A DNA stretch of 64,000 bases from Pelagibius litoralis (lineage in GTDB: Bacteria > Pseudomonadota > Alphaproteobacteria > Kiloniellales > Kiloniellaceae): positions 1 through 64,000 of the forward strand of contig NZ_JAAQPH010000025.1 of assembly GCF_011683915.1 (NCBI RefSeq), in the 5' to 3' direction. Below are positions 53,075 through 62,716 of this stretch, piece by piece. Both the position numbers and the translations under genes were made by a program. Every line of letters begins with the position of its first letter. Position 1 is the first letter of the stretch. The notes beneath the pieces were generated by a model. It saw only the letters and a list, made by a program, of their open reading frames with translations. It was not told where the DNA came from and did no database searches.

Positions 53075-53116
53075 GGCGCCGCATTCTTACCCGCTCGCAG
53101 AACGGCCGGTATCACC

Positions 53117-54373
53117 CTATTGGTTCATAGAATCGAAGAAGTCCTGGTTGGTCTTCTGCTGCTTCAGCTTGTCGACCAGGAACTCGATGGAATCGGTAAC
53201 GCCCATGGGCATGAGGATGCGGCGCAGCACCCACATCTTCGACAGCGTCGCCTTGTCGACCAGCAGCTCTTCCTTGCGAGTGCCGGACTTGCCGATGTCG
53301 ATGGCCGGGAAGGTGCGCTTGTCGGCCAGCTTGCGGTCGAGAACGATTTCGCTGTTACCGGTGCCCTTGAACTCTTCGAAGATGACCTCGTCCATGCGGC
53401 TGCCGGTATCGATCAGCGCGGTGGCGATGATGGTCAGCGATCCGCCTTCTTCGATATTTCGAGCGGCACCGAAGAATCGTTTCGGGCGCTGCAGGGCGTT
53501 GGCATCGACACCGCCGGTCAGCACCTTGCCCGAGCTCGGCACCACGGTGTTGTAGGCACGGGCCAGGCGGGTGATGGAGTCCAGCAGGATCACCACGTCC
53601 TTCTTGTGCTCCACAAGACGCTTGGCTTTTTCGATCACCATCTCGGCGACCTGCACGTGACGCTGCGCCGGTTCGTCGAAGGTGGAACTCACCACCTCGC
53701 CGACGACCGAGCGGTCCATGTCGGTCACTTCCTCCGGCCGCTCGTCGATCAGCAGCACGATGAGGAAGATTTCCGGATGATTGGCGGCAATGGATTTCGC
53801 GACGTTCTGCAGGATCATGGTCTTGCCGGTGCGCGGCGGCGCCACGATCAGCGCGCGCTGGCCCTTGCCGATGGGCGCCGTCAGATCGATCACCCGGGGG
53901 GTGAGATCCTTGATCGTCGGGTCCTCGACCTCCAGCTTGATCTTGTCGTCGGGATAGAGCGGGGTCAGGTTGTCGAAGTTGATCCGGTGGCGCGAATTCT
54001 CCGGCGGATCGAAGTTGATCTCGCTGACCTTCAGCAGCGCGAAGTAGCGCTCGCCGTCTTTGGGGGAGCGGATCTGTCCCTCGACCGTGTCGCCGGTGCG
54101 CAGACCGAAGCGGCGCACCTGGCTGGGGCTGACATAGATGTCGTCCGGTCCGGCCAGGTAGTTCGATTCCGGCGAGCGCAGGAAGCCGAAACCGTCCTGC
54201 AGGATCTCCAGAACGCCGCGTCCGTAGATCGGCTGATCGTTCTCCGCCAGATGTTTCAGGATCGCAAACATCATGTCCTGCTTGCGCAGGGAGCTGGCGT
54301 TTTCGATTTCCAGCTCTTCGGCAAAGGCCAAAAGATCTGCCGGACTTTTGGCTTTAAGTTCTTGGAGGTTCAT
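53117..54373 (-). CDS. rho: Transcription termination factor Rho
   Basis: This 418-residue protein has an N-terminal helical domain ([19 protein letters not shown]), a cold-shock-like RNA-binding domain ([32 protein letters not shown], in the order [24 protein letters not shown]) and the hexameric ATPase with Walker A APPRTGKT and [16 protein letters not shown] (Walker B/R-loop). The length is standard. About 300 bases upstream (54374-54670) hold no gene; they could include the autoregulated rho leader, but I see no defined structure. Confidence 0.97.
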   Translation of the reverse strand: MNLQELKAKSPADLLAFAEELEIENASSLRKQDMMFAILKHLAENDQPIYGRGVLEILQDGFGFLRSPESNYLAGPDDIYVSPSQVRRFGLRTGDTVEGQIRSPKDGERYFALLKVSEINFDPPENSRHRINFDNLTPLYPDDKIKLEVEDPTIKDLTPRVIDLTAPIGKGQRALIVAPPRTGKTMILQNVAKSIAANHPEIFLIVLLIDERPEEVTDMDRSVVGEVVSSTFDEPAQRHVQVAEMVIEKAKRLVEHKKDVVILLDSITRLARAYNTVVPSSGKVLTGGVDANALQRPKRFFGAARNIEEGGSLTIIATALIDTGSRMDEVIFEEFKGTGNSEIVLDRKLADKRTFPAIDIGKSGTRKEELLVDKATLSKMWVLRRILMPMGVTDSIEFLVDKLKQQKTNQDFFDSMNQ

Positions 54374-54670
54374 GGGCGCTTACGCCTGTGCTCGATCGAA
54401 GGGAAAATTGGATGTCTGGCCTGGACCTGCACCAAAGAGAAACAACGGGAAGGGGGTGCAGAAAGACGTGGGAAGAGACCGCGGACGGGGGAGGAATTCC
54501 CAAATACAGCCTATACTTGGCTGGTTAATGAATTATGACTCACCATATGGGATCGACACCGCCGGACGGCAAGGTGCTTAGGATTTCGCGATGGTTACTT
54601 GAAGCCAATGATGAAGTCAAGTGAAGCCGGTATCTGCATCCGCCATTGTCAAAATCTATCAAGTCGGCAG

Positions 54671-55114
54671 TCAAAACGGTTTCACCACCGCCATGACGAC
54701 AATCCCGATCATAAGCAGGGCCGGCACTTCGTTCATGACGCGATAGAAACGCTCGCTGTGGCGGTTGTCGTCCTCGGCAAAAGCGCGGCGCCAGCGCCCG
54801 GCAATCATGTGCAGGGCCGTGAGGACGATCAGCAGGGTCAATTTTACGTGAAACCAGCCTTCGCCCCAGGCCTCGATGTGGGCGGCCAGCGACAAGCCCG
54901 CCGCCCAGGCCACCACCATGGCCGGGTTCATGATCGCCCGCAGCAGGCGGCGTTCCATGATCTTGAAGGTTTCGGACTGCTTGGAGCCGACCTCGGCCCC
55001 GCAGTGATAGACGAAAAGACGCGGCAGATAGAGAAAACCCGCCATCCAGGCGATCACCGCCAGGATATGCAGGCTCTTCACCCAGAGATAGGCATCGCCC
55101 AGAAAACCGGCCAT
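54671..55114 (-). CDS. hemJ: Protoporphyrinogen oxidase HemJ
   Basis: This 147-residue inner-membrane protein has four hydrophobic helices and the conserved residues of the HemJ family: an early YLWVKSLHILAVIAWMAG and later WFHVKLTLLIVLTALHMIAGRW. It oxidises protoporphyrinogen IX in bacteria lacking HemG/HemY. The start ATG has GGGAG 5 bases upstream; a TTG four codons earlier is weaker. It lies downstream of hemE and hemH. Confidence 0.92.
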   Translation of the reverse strand: MAGFLGDAYLWVKSLHILAVIAWMAGFLYLPRLFVYHCGAEVGSKQSETFKIMERRLLRAIMNPAMVVAWAAGLSLAAHIEAWGEGWFHVKLTLLIVLTALHMIAGRWRRAFAEDDNRHSERFYRVMNEVPALLMIGIVVMAVVKPF

Positions 55115-55157
55115 CACGTCTCCCAAAAGTCTTTCTTATGCAATTAGGATCACAACG

Positions 55158-56222
55158 CTAGTCCGCAGCACCCTGGTCGGGCGCTTCGTGAGGCGCCTGG
55201 GGACAACCGCTCCAGCGCGCCGGGCAAATCCGGCCCCTATCCTGTGAGCAGATTGTCCGGTCGCTGGCCGCTATCGCGCGGATCTGCTTGGCCAGGCCCC
55301 CGATAAAGGCCTCGTCACAGGAAACCGTCGTGACCCTGACATAGGCCGGCACCCCTGAATCCTCCGCCAGCTTGCGGTATTCGATGTCCAATTCGACCAG
55401 GGTTTCCGAGTGTTCCGAAATAAACGCGATGGGCACCACGATCAGCGGCCGGCCTTCCCGCCCGGCCCGTTCGATCTCCGCATCGGTCGAGGGGCCGATC
55501 CACTCCAGCGGGCCGACCCGGCTTTGGTAGCAGACCACCCAGTCGAGATTCACCTCGCCCATCGCCTTCACAACCGCCGCAACCGACTGTTCCACCTGCC
55601 ACTGATAGGGATCGCCCTTCTCGACAATCTTCTTCGGCAGGCCGTGGGCGGAAAACAGAACCCGGGGCGCCGTTTCGTGTTCGAGGCCGCGCAGGGCCTC
55701 ACGCAGCTTTGCCGCCGTTGCCGCCACGAAACCCGGCTCCTCCGGATAGCAGCATAGGCTCCGGCTTGGCGCGGATATCCCGGCTGCTTTTGCTTCCTTG
55801 TGCCATTCCTTCAGCGAAGAACCGGATGTTGTGGTCGAGAACTGCGGATAGAGCGGCACCAGCAGAACCTGGTCCGGCGCGAAGGCCGCGACTTCCCGGG
55901 CCGCCTTCGCCGCCCGCGGATGCCAGTAGCGCATGGCGATAAAAACGCCGTAGTCGTCGGTTCCATCGTTCAGCTGTGCCTGCAGGGCGTCGACCTGCGC
56001 CTGGGTGTTGGGCAGCAAAGGCGAACCGCCGCCCAGCTCCCGGTAAATCTCCTGGGCCACCGGGGCCCGGCGTCTGGAAATAACCTTGGCCAGCAGCCAG
56101 CGCAGCGGGCCCGGCAGGCCGATGATCGCCGGATCGTTGAACAGATTGAACAGAAAGGGCTCGACCGCTTCGGGCCGGTCCGGCCCGCCGAGGTTGAAGA
56201 CGACGACGGCAATCCTGCTCAT
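55158..56222 (-). CDS. hemH: Ferrochelatase
   Basis: This 354-residue enzyme has AVVFNLGGPDRPEAVEPFL at the start, the substrate region LFSAHGLPKKIVEKGDPY (catalytic His) and VPIAFISEHSETLVELD (Glu/His pair). It inserts ferrous iron into protoporphyrin. The C-terminal tail (CSQDRGRICPARWSGCP) has several cysteines, possibly the [2Fe-2S] motif found in some ferrochelatases. It is separated from hemE by 4 bases, so they are cotranscribed. Confidence 0.95.
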   Translation of the reverse strand: MSRIAVVVFNLGGPDRPEAVEPFLFNLFNDPAIIGLPGPLRWLLAKVISRRRAPVAQEIYRELGGGSPLLPNTQAQVDALQAQLNDGTDDYGVFIAMRYWHPRAAKAAREVAAFAPDQVLLVPLYPQFSTTTSGSSLKEWHKEAKAAGISAPSRSLCCYPEEPGFVAATAAKLREALRGLEHETAPRVLFSAHGLPKKIVEKGDPYQWQVEQSVAAVVKAMGEVNLDWVVCYQSRVGPLEWIGPSTDAEIERAGREGRPLIVVPIAFISEHSETLVELDIEYRKLAEDSGVPAYVRVTTVSCDEAFIGGLAKQIRAIAASDRTICSQDRGRICPARWSGCPQAPHEAPDQGAAD

Positions 56223-56226
56223 GGTG

Positions 56227-57288
56227 CTAACCTGCGCGCCTTTCCGACGCGTTCCAGGCGTGAATCTGCTCCATCATCCGGCTCACATGATCCAGCGGCG
56301 TCTCCGGGACGATGCCATGGCCAAGGTTGAAGATGAACGGGCCCTGGCCGAGATGGTTTAGAATACGCTCGACCGCCTGGGTCAACTGATCGCCGCCAGC
56401 CACCAGTTGCAGCGGATCGAGGTTGCCCTGCACGGTCAGGCGCGACTGCAGCTCGTCGCGCGCCCAGCCCAGGGGCAGCGTAGTATCCAGGCCGAGCCCG
56501 GCGGCGCCGCATTCAATCGCAAAATCGCGGTACAGCAGCCCGGCCCCTCGGGGAAACAGGATAACGGGAATGCCCGGCCGCTCTTTTTGGATGCGGGCGG
56601 TCAGGGCCTTGGCCGGCTCCAGACACCAACGCCGCAGGGCCTCTTCCGGCCAGATGCCCGCCCAGGAATCGAAGATCTGAACAACCTCGACGCCGGCATC
56701 GATCTGCGCGATCAGGTAGTCGCCGGTCGCCTCGACCAAAAGATCGATCAGGCGCTGAAAATCATCGGGCGCCCCGTAGGCCCAGCGTTTGCCGGCGGCA
56801 AAATCCTTGCTGCTTCCGCCCTCCAGCATGTAGCTGGCAACGGTCCAGGGCGCACCGGCAAAGCCGATCAAGGTCACTTCCGGCGGCAACTCCTTGCTCA
56901 GGCGCCGAACCGTTTCGTAGACCGGCGCCAGGGCCTCGTGCATCCCGTCGCGTGAAAGCCGGTCCAGACCGGCTGGTTTCTCGATGGCTTCCAGCCGCGG
57001 TCCGACGCCTTCTTCGAACCAGACCTTCTGACCCAGGGCATGGGGCACCACCAGAATGTCGGAAAACAGGATAGAGGCGTCAAATCCATAGCGGCGGATC
57101 GGTTGCAGCGTCACTTCGACCGCCAGATCCGGCGTGAAACAGAGGTCCAGAAAGCCGCCGGCCTCAGCCCGCAGGGCCCGGTATTCCGGCAGATAACGGC
57201 CGGCCTGGCGCATCAGCCAGACCGGGGGCCGGGGCAGGGTTTTGCCGCTCAGGGCCTGTAACAGAAGCTTGTCGCTTGCTTGCTTCAC
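56227..57288 (-). CDS. hemE: Uroporphyrinogen decarboxylase
   Basis: This 353-residue enzyme has [17 protein letters not shown] (the classic N-terminal signature), [21 protein letters not shown] and the C-terminal [16 protein letters not shown]. It makes coproporphyrinogen III. It is the first gene of hemE-hemH(-hemJ) and reads away from the putative replication origin. Confidence 0.97.
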   Translation of the reverse strand: MKQASDKLLLQALSGKTLPRPPVWLMRQAGRYLPEYRALRAEAGGFLDLCFTPDLAVEVTLQPIRRYGFDASILFSDILVVPHALGQKVWFEEGVGPRLEAIEKPAGLDRLSRDGMHEALAPVYETVRRLSKELPPEVTLIGFAGAPWTVASYMLEGGSSKDFAAGKRWAYGAPDDFQRLIDLLVEATGDYLIAQIDAGVEVVQIFDSWAGIWPEEALRRWCLEPAKALTARIQKERPGIPVILFPRGAGLLYRDFAIECGAAGLGLDTTLPLGWARDELQSRLTVQGNLDPLQLVAGGDQLTQAVERILNHLGQGPFIFNLGHGIVPETPLDHVSRMMEQIHAWNASERRAG

Positions 57289-57842
57289 GGTTTCTCTTTT
57301 CGCAGCAGATCATCACTGAGCCGAAAGATGGCCTTTTCCGCAGACTTGGCAAACCCCCCTTCTTCTAAAAAGTATTAAATTAGAATCTAGTGTAGTTGTA
57401 GTTGATCCCTGTGAATCCTGGGGATCAGCGCTTTGCCTGAATCTGTCCAGAGAGTCATCCGCAGGGAACGGCCTGCCGGTCTTTGGCGGTGGGTTTCACC
57501 GGGAGAAGACCCTGCGACCGGCCAATTTGCTGTCGCTTGCACAAAAATGGGAACCAGGGGATAACGGGGAAAATCTTCATCTACGGCGCCGATATCAGGG
57601 TCTTGGGCGGCTGTGGGTTCTTATCTGTTCAAAACTGAAGACTCGTCTGATGAAAGAAGGGACGGGTGTGATGGTTTTTTTTCCGTGTTGCAGCGACTCC
57701 GATTTGCCCCCGGTTTCCCCATTGGCTGCACAGGTCATGCACAGAATCGGCCCGGGAAGCAGCGGCGGACCGAGGGCTTCGGGCCTGTCGTTGATTTCGG
57801 GGCCATTTCGCTAAGCAACGCCGGGGCTAAGGAACGTCGGGA
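57289..57842. other. Putative chromosomal replication origin (oriC)
   Basis: This 554-bp gap lies between hemE (leaving to the left) and the PPDK-regulator gene (leaving to the right), the position of oriC in Caulobacter and other alphaproteobacteria. It has an AT-rich patch near 57366-57400 (AAAAAGTATTAAATTAGAAT) and DnaA-box-like 9-mers: TCATGCACA at 57735-57743 (one mismatch to TTATNCACA), AGGGGATAA at 57556-57564 (reverse of TTATCCCCT) and the facing pair TGATCCCTG at 57403 and TGGGGATCA at 57419, similar to TGATCCACA boxes. No box is perfect. No coding sequence is credible here. Confidence 0.7.
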
Positions 57843-58664
57843 ATGACAGCGCATCATCTGCATCTTGTTTCGGACTCGACCGGCGAGACCATCAATTCGG
57901 TTGCGCGGGCCTGCCTGGTCCAGTTCAGCGGGGTCGAACCCGTCGAGCATATCTGGAGCCTGGTGCGCACCCGCGGGATGATGAACAAGGTCGTCGGTCA
58001 GATCGAAGCGCATCCCGGCCCGGTGCTCTACACCCTGGTCAATCTGCAGCTCCGCGATCAGCTCACCTCCTGCTGCATGCGGCTGGGGGTTCCCTGCATC
58101 GCCATTCTCGACCCGGTCATCCACACCATGGCAAACTATTTCGGTGTCGAAATGAAGGGGACGCCCGGTCTGCAGCATGTCCTGGACGCGGAATACTTCG
58201 GGCGCATGGATGCCATGACCTTTGCCCTGACCCACGACGACGGACAGCACTGCAGCGACATCGCCAAGGCCGATATCATTCTGGTCGGCGTATCGCGCAC
58301 CTCCAAGACGCCGACCTGCATGTATCTGGCGAACCGGGGCATCAAGGCGGCGAACATTCCCGTGGTGCCGGGCTGTCCCATTCCCGACGAGCTGCTGCAG
58401 GCCGACGGTCCGCTGATTATCGGCCTGACGAAAGACCCGGCCCGCCTGGTTCAGGTGCGCCAGAACCGCTTGCGCATGCTGACCGACGACCGGCAGGAAA
58501 CCGACTATGTGAACCTGGAGGCGGTGCGCCAGGAGATCGCCCAGGCACGGCGCTTTTGCGTCGAACACGACTGGCCGCTGATCGACGTCACCCGCCGTTC
58601 CATCGAGGAAACCGCGGCGACGATCATGAACTACTATGCCCGGCACATCGGTGCCGAGGTGTGA
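57843..58664 (+). CDS. Pyruvate,phosphate-dikinase-type regulatory kinase/phosphorylase (DUF299)
   Basis: This 273-residue protein has HLVSDSTGETINSVARACL at the start, a P-loop-like stretch ADIILVGVSRTSKTPTCMYLANRG (seen as VGVSRTSKTPTCMYLA) and the C-terminal TRRSIEETAATIMNYY. The family both phosphorylates and dephosphorylates PPDK or PEP synthase. It is the RP001-type gene beside the alphaproteobacterial origin. Its stop overlaps the next ATG by one base (TGATG). Confidence 0.93.
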   Translation: MTAHHLHLVSDSTGETINSVARACLVQFSGVEPVEHIWSLVRTRGMMNKVVGQIEAHPGPVLYTLVNLQLRDQLTSCCMRLGVPCIAILDPVIHTMANYFGVEMKGTPGLQHVLDAEYFGRMDAMTFALTHDDGQHCSDIAKADIILVGVSRTSKTPTCMYLANRGIKAANIPVVPGCPIPDELLQADGPLIIGLTKDPARLVQVRQNRLRMLTDDRQETDYVNLEAVRQEIAQARRFCVEHDWPLIDVTRRSIEETAATIMNYYARHIGAEV

Positions 58665-59305
58665 TGCAGATGTCCGGCGAAGCGCCTGCTGTCCTGAACG
58701 CGGCTGACGCCCCCTTGCTGGTCTTGGCGTCGGGCTCAGCAACCCGCCGCAAGGTGCTGGCCGCGGCGGGCGTGGCGTTTCAGGTTCAGGCGGCGGCGGT
58801 TGATGAAACGGCGGTGAAGGAATCCCTGAGAGCCGAGGGGGCAACCGCGATTCAGACAGCGGAAACCCTGGCCGAACTGAAAGCCCAGCGGGTTGCCGCG
58901 AAGTTTCCCGGCGCCCTGGTAATCGGCGCCGATCAAATGCTTTCCTGCAACGCTGTGTGGTTCGACAAGCCGGTCGACAGCGATCATGCCGCGGCGCATC
59001 TGCGCGCGCTCAGCGGCAAGGCTCATGAGCTCAGTACCGCGGTCTGCGTGGTGCGCAACGGCGCGCGGGCCTGGCATCACAACGCGGTGGCGCGCCTGAC
59101 CATGCGGTCCCTGTCAGATGACTTCATAGAAACCTATCTGGCCGCCGCCGGCGAGGCGGTGCTGGGCTCGGTCGGTGCCTATCAGCTCGAAGGTCCGGGG
59201 GCTCAGTTGTTTGCCGAGGTCGAGGGCGATTTCTTCACCGTCCTCGGCCTGCCGCTGCTGCCGCTGCTGGACTATCTGCGGGCCAACAAGGTGCTGCCGT
59301 CATGA
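58664..59305 (+). CDS. maf: Maf-family nucleotide pyrophosphatase
   Basis: About 213 residues. LVLASGSATRRKVLAAAGV is the Maf SxxR-type signature, followed by ALVIGADQMLSCN (Asp base) and a late LGSVGAYQLEGPGAQLF. It hydrolyses non-canonical or methylated nucleoside triphosphates. The ATG lies in the TGATG overlap with the preceding gene (a GTG one codon earlier is possible), and the TGA overlaps aroE (ATGA). The Ser-to-Gly variation in the signature (ASGS) is minor. Confidence 0.92.
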   Translation: MQMSGEAPAVLNAADAPLLVLASGSATRRKVLAAAGVAFQVQAAAVDETAVKESLRAEGATAIQTAETLAELKAQRVAAKFPGALVIGADQMLSCNAVWFDKPVDSDHAAAHLRALSGKAHELSTAVCVVRNGARAWHHNAVARLTMRSLSDDFIETYLAAAGEAVLGSVGAYQLEGPGAQLFAEVEGDFFTVLGLPLLPLLDYLRANKVLPS

Positions 59306-60159
59306 GCCTCAGCGGCAAGGCGGCCCTGGCCGGTGTGATCGGCTGGCCGATTTCCCACTCGCGCTCGCCGCGGCTGCATGGCTTCTGGCTGAAGGCCTAT
59401 GGCATCGACGGGGCTTACCTTCCCCTGGCCGTGGCGCCGGAAAAACTGGAAAGCGCCGTTTTGGGCCTGCGCGATGCCGGTTTCCGCGGCCTGAACGTGA
59501 CGATCCCGCACAAGGAAGCGGTGATGGCGCTCTGCGATCAGGTTGACGAGACGGCGCGGCGCATCGGCGCGGTCAACACCCTGGTCTTTGACGGCGAGGC
59601 CATCCATGGCTCCAACAGCGATGCCTTCGGTTTCATCGAGAACCTGAAGGAAGCCGTGCCTTCTCACGATTTCACCACGGCACCGGGCTTGCTGCTCGGC
59701 GCCGGCGGCGCTGCAAAGGCGGTTGCGGTGGCCTTGCTCGATGCCGGCCTTCCGGAGCTGTTGATCTGCAACCGCAGCCCGGAGCGGGCGGAGCGTCTGG
59801 CGGCGGACCTGGGTACGCGCGCCAAGCCGCTGGCCTGGGCGCGGCGGGCCGAGGCCTTGGCGGGCGTCGGCCTCCTGGTCAACAGCACCTCTCTTGGCAT
59901 GACCGGCCACCCGCCGCTGGATCTGGTACTCGACCGTCTGCCGGCCGGCGCCCTGGTCACCGACCTGGTCTACACGCCGCTGGAGACCGGCCTCTTGGCC
60001 GCGGCCCGCGCGCGGGGCTGTGTGACCGTGGATGGCCTGGGCATGTTGCTGCATCAGGCCCGACCGGGCTTTCAGGCCTGGTTCGGCGTTGCCCCGGCAG
60101 TAACGGCTGCGTTGCGCGATTTCGTTCTCGGGGATTTTGTTCCCGGTGGGGACGGCTGA
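59302..60159 (+). CDS. aroE: Shikimate 5-dehydrogenase
   Basis: This 285-residue enzyme has GVIGWPISHSRSPRLHGFWL (shikimate-binding SxS), LNVTIPHKEAVM (catalytic Lys) and the NADP loop LLLGAGGAAKAVAVALL, with NRSPERAERLA just after it. It reduces 3-dehydroshikimate. It is coupled to maf by a 4-base overlap and lies 6 bases before coaE. Confidence 0.96.
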   Translation: MSLSGKAALAGVIGWPISHSRSPRLHGFWLKAYGIDGAYLPLAVAPEKLESAVLGLRDAGFRGLNVTIPHKEAVMALCDQVDETARRIGAVNTLVFDGEAIHGSNSDAFGFIENLKEAVPSHDFTTAPGLLLGAGGAAKAVAVALLDAGLPELLICNRSPERAERLAADLGTRAKPLAWARRAEALAGVGLLVNSTSLGMTGHPPLDLVLDRLPAGALVTDLVYTPLETGLLAAARARGCVTVDGLGMLLHQARPGFQAWFGVAPAVTAALRDFVLGDFVPGGDG

Positions 60160-60165
60160 GGCGCG

Positions 60166-60804
60166 ATGCTGGTCATCGGCCTCACCGGTTCCATCGGCAT
60201 GGGCAAGTCCACCGCGGTGGCCATGCTGCGGCGCCTCGGCCTGCCGGTCCATGATGCCGATGCCGCGGTGCATCGCCTGATGGCCAAGGGCGGTGCTGCC
60301 GTGGCGGCGGTGGAAGCAGCCTTTCCGGGCGTCGTTGTCGAGGGGGCTGTCGATCGCGCCCGTTTGGCGTCAAAGGTGCTGGGTGACCCGGCTGCGCTGA
60401 GTCGTCTGGAAGCGATTCTGCACCCCCTGGCCCGTGCCTCCGCCCGTGCCTTCCTGGCCCAGCAGGCCCGGCTGCAGCGGCCTTTGGCGGTGCTCGATAT
60501 TCCCTTGCTGTTCGAAACCGGCGGCGAAAAGATCTGCGATGCGGTCATCGTGGTCTCGGCGCCGGCGGCGACCCAGCGCGCCCGGGTGATGGCCCGGCCC
60601 GGCATGACCGAGGAACGCTTTCAGGCCATTCTCGCCCAGCAGATGCCGGATGCCGAGAAGCGCCGCCGTGCCGACTTTGTCGTGCAGTCCGGGCTCAACA
60701 AGGCCCATGCCTTGCAACAGCTGCGCAGCATCGTCACAGTGATGAAAGGCCGCGCCGCCGCCGCGCCGCCGCCTCTGCACAAGCTCTTTGGGAGATACTC
60801 CTGA
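60166..60804 (+). CDS. coaE: Dephospho-CoA kinase
   Basis: This 212-residue P-loop kinase has [19 protein letters not shown] (Walker A), [12 protein letters not shown] (substrate Asp) and [12 protein letters not shown]. It makes CoA in the final step of the pathway. The stop overlaps the dnaQ ATG by one base (TGATG), so maf-aroE-coaE-dnaQ form one coupled unit. Confidence 0.96.
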   Translation: MLVIGLTGSIGMGKSTAVAMLRRLGLPVHDADAAVHRLMAKGGAAVAAVEAAFPGVVVEGAVDRARLASKVLGDPAALSRLEAILHPLARASARAFLAQQARLQRPLAVLDIPLLFETGGEKICDAVIVVSAPAATQRARVMARPGMTEERFQAILAQQMPDAEKRRRADFVVQSGLNKAHALQQLRSIVTVMKGRAAAAPPPLHKLFGRYS

Positions 60805-61478
60805 TGCGTGAGATCGTTCTCGACACCGAGACAACGGGCCTGGACCCGGCCGCCGGCCACCGCATCGTCGAGATCGCCGGCCTGGAACTGCTGCACCATG
60901 TGCCCACCGGCCGCACCTTCCGCGAATTCATCAATCCCCAGCGCGACATGCCGGAAGAGGCGGAGCGCATTCACGGCCTGAGCGCCGAATTTTTGGCCGA
61001 CAAGCCGCTCTTCGCCGCCATCGCCCAGCCCTTTCTGGACTTCATCGGCGATGCCAAGCTGGTGATCCACAACGCCCAGTTCGACATGAAGTTTCTGAAC
61101 GCCGAACTGAAAGCCGTTGGTCTTACGACGCTGCCCAGTGACCGTGCCATCGATACCGTGGCCATGGCGCGCAAGCGTTTTCCGGGTGCCCAGGTGAACC
61201 TGGACGCACTCTGCCGCCGTTTCGAGATCGACAATTCCGCGCGCACGTTTCACGGCGCGCTGCTCGACTGCGAGCTTCTGGCTGAGGTTTATCTGGAGCT
61301 TTCCGGCGGCCGCCAGCCGGGTCTGACGCTGGAGCGTCAGCAACAGCAACGCGGCGGCGCCGCTCAGTCCGTTGCCCGTGCGGCCCGGCCTGCCCGGCCG
61401 CACAGCGCTTCCGACGACGAGAAGGCCGCCCACGATGCGATGCTGGCCAAACTCTCCGATCCGATCTGGCGCCAGTGA
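60804..61478 (+). CDS. dnaQ: DNA polymerase III epsilon (proofreading) subunit
   Basis: This 224-residue 3'-5' exonuclease has the DEDDh motifs: [12 protein letters not shown] (Exo I), [17 protein letters not shown] (Exo II) and [17 protein letters not shown] (Exo III, with the His). The C-terminal tail is QQQ-rich and ends KLSDPIWRQ, as in other alphaproteobacterial DnaQ proteins that bind the polymerase. Confidence 0.96.
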   Translation: MREIVLDTETTGLDPAAGHRIVEIAGLELLHHVPTGRTFREFINPQRDMPEEAERIHGLSAEFLADKPLFAAIAQPFLDFIGDAKLVIHNAQFDMKFLNAELKAVGLTTLPSDRAIDTVAMARKRFPGAQVNLDALCRRFEIDNSARTFHGALLDCELLAEVYLELSGGRQPGLTLERQQQQRGGAAQSVARAARPARPHSASDDEKAAHDAMLAKLSDPIWRQ

Positions 61479-61507
61479 TGCCGGAGTGACGCCGGATCGA
61501 TAGCGAT

Positions 61508-62053
61508 CTAGGCCTGGCCGTTGGCCGGGGTTGTTTCTTCCGCCGCGGCCTCGCCCCCATCTTCGCCAGCCTCGTCTTCGCCGGACTCGCCCTCACCCGA
61601 CGGATTCTCAGCGGACTGGGCCATTTTGCGGCTCATATACATCTGTCCGAAGTCGATGGGGTTCATGATCAGCGGCGGAAAGCCGCCGTCGCGGGTATCG
61701 TCGGCCAGGATGGCGCGGGCAAAGGGGAAAAGGAAGCGCGGCACCTCGATCATCAGCATCTGCTCGCGCACTTTTTCATCCAGGTTGTTGGCGATGGTGA
61801 CCACGGCCGCATAGTCCAGTTCCGCCAGAAAGGCCGTCGTCTCGCCGATCATCGCAGAGGCCCGCAGGCCCAGGGTCACCTCGTAGAGGTCGCCCTGCAG
61901 ATGGCCCGGCGTCACCTCGACATTGACGTTGAGCTGCGGGCTTTCCTTGCGCATGGAGCCGTAGATGCCGGGCGCATTGGGGTTCTCGAAGGAGTGATCC
62001 TTCACGTACTGAGAGTTGATGGTCAACGGTGCTTGCGCGGCTTCCTCGGCCAT
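61508..62053 (-). CDS. secB: Protein-export chaperone SecB
   Basis: This 181-residue protein has INSQYVKDHSFENPNAP, the conserved LDYAAVVTI-type core strand, and the PRFLFPFARAILADDTRDGGFPPL region that binds SecA (PRFLFPFARAIL, then GGFPPLMI-like GGFPPLIMNPIDFG). It holds unfolded precursors for export. A long acidic C-terminal tail (about 35 residues rich in G, E, D and A) is longer than usual. It is convergent with dnaQ. Confidence 0.96.
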   Translation of the reverse strand: MAEEAAQAPLTINSQYVKDHSFENPNAPGIYGSMRKESPQLNVNVEVTPGHLQGDLYEVTLGLRASAMIGETTAFLAELDYAAVVTIANNLDEKVREQMLMIEVPRFLFPFARAILADDTRDGGFPPLIMNPIDFGQMYMSRKMAQSAENPSGEGESGEDEAGEDGGEAAAEETTPANGQA

Positions 62054-62170
62054 TTACGCCTCCTCTTGTGTTGGGCGCTTGGCTATCACGGATTGCCGCC
62101 CCTTACAACAAAGCCTGCCGGGCCGGGCCGGTTGCCGGCCTGACGCCGGACTGTCTGAGCTGACGCTTCT

Positions 62171-62716
62171 CTAGAGTGCAGCGGAAACCGCGCCCTGATG
62201 GGGGTCGAACCGCAGGGCGACCCCGTTTCCGACGGCTTCGCCGGTCAGCCCACGGATGAAGCCCCAGTGGCTGACGATCAGCAGACCGTCCCAGCGGCCC
62301 TGTTCCAGCATGGCGCTGCGAAAGTCCGCGCAACGCAGGCCCAGGGCGTCTTCGGTCTCTTCCTCTTCCGGCCACCAGCGCTCCGGCAGATCGCCGAAAC
62401 CGAAACCCGGCCAGCGTGCCGTGAGGTCGCTTCGATGGCTGCCGATATCGCAGGTAAAGAAGTAGCGTTCGCGTACCCGCGGGTCGATGGCGACCGGCAG
62501 GCCCAGCGTTTCGGCGATGATTTCCGCGGTATGAAGCGTGCGCCAATAGGGGCTGGCGACGATCCGCTTGATGCCCTGGCCCGTCAGGCCTTCGCCAGCC
62601 GCCTGCGCCTGGCGTTCACCCTCTTCGGTCAGGCCGGGATCGACGATGCCCGGGTCGATGCGGGTCTTGGCGAAATGGACGTTGAAGTGGGATTGACCGT
62701 GACGAACGAGGATCAA
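62171..62716 (-). CDS. Histidine phosphatase family protein
   Basis: This 181-residue protein opens MILVRHGQSHFNVHF, with the RHG catalytic motif, and has IVSHWGFIRGLTG with the second histidine. It is unrelated in position to the glycan-operon member at 8947-9537. The substrate is unknown. It begins inside the stop of the FxsA gene (4-base overlap), so the two are coupled. The 117-bp gap to secB holds nothing clear. Confidence 0.85.
   Translation of the reverse strand: MILVRHGQSHFNVHFAKTRIDPGIVDPGLTEEGERQAQAAGEGLTGQGIKRIVASPYWRTLHTAEIIAETLGLPVAIDPRVRERYFFTCDIGSHRSDLTARWPGFGFGDLPERWWPEEEETEDALGLRCADFRSAMLEQGRWDGLLIVSHWGFIRGLTGEAVGNGVALRFDPHQGAVSAAL

Noticed and set aside
54374-54670. Small genes in the gap between rho and hemJ
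   Set aside because: Short open frames exist but none has a ribosome site, conserved pattern or sensible composition.
57527-57846. Short open frames inside the putative origin
   Set aside because: They lack ribosome sites and recognisable sequence, and the region has the position expected for a non-coding origin.
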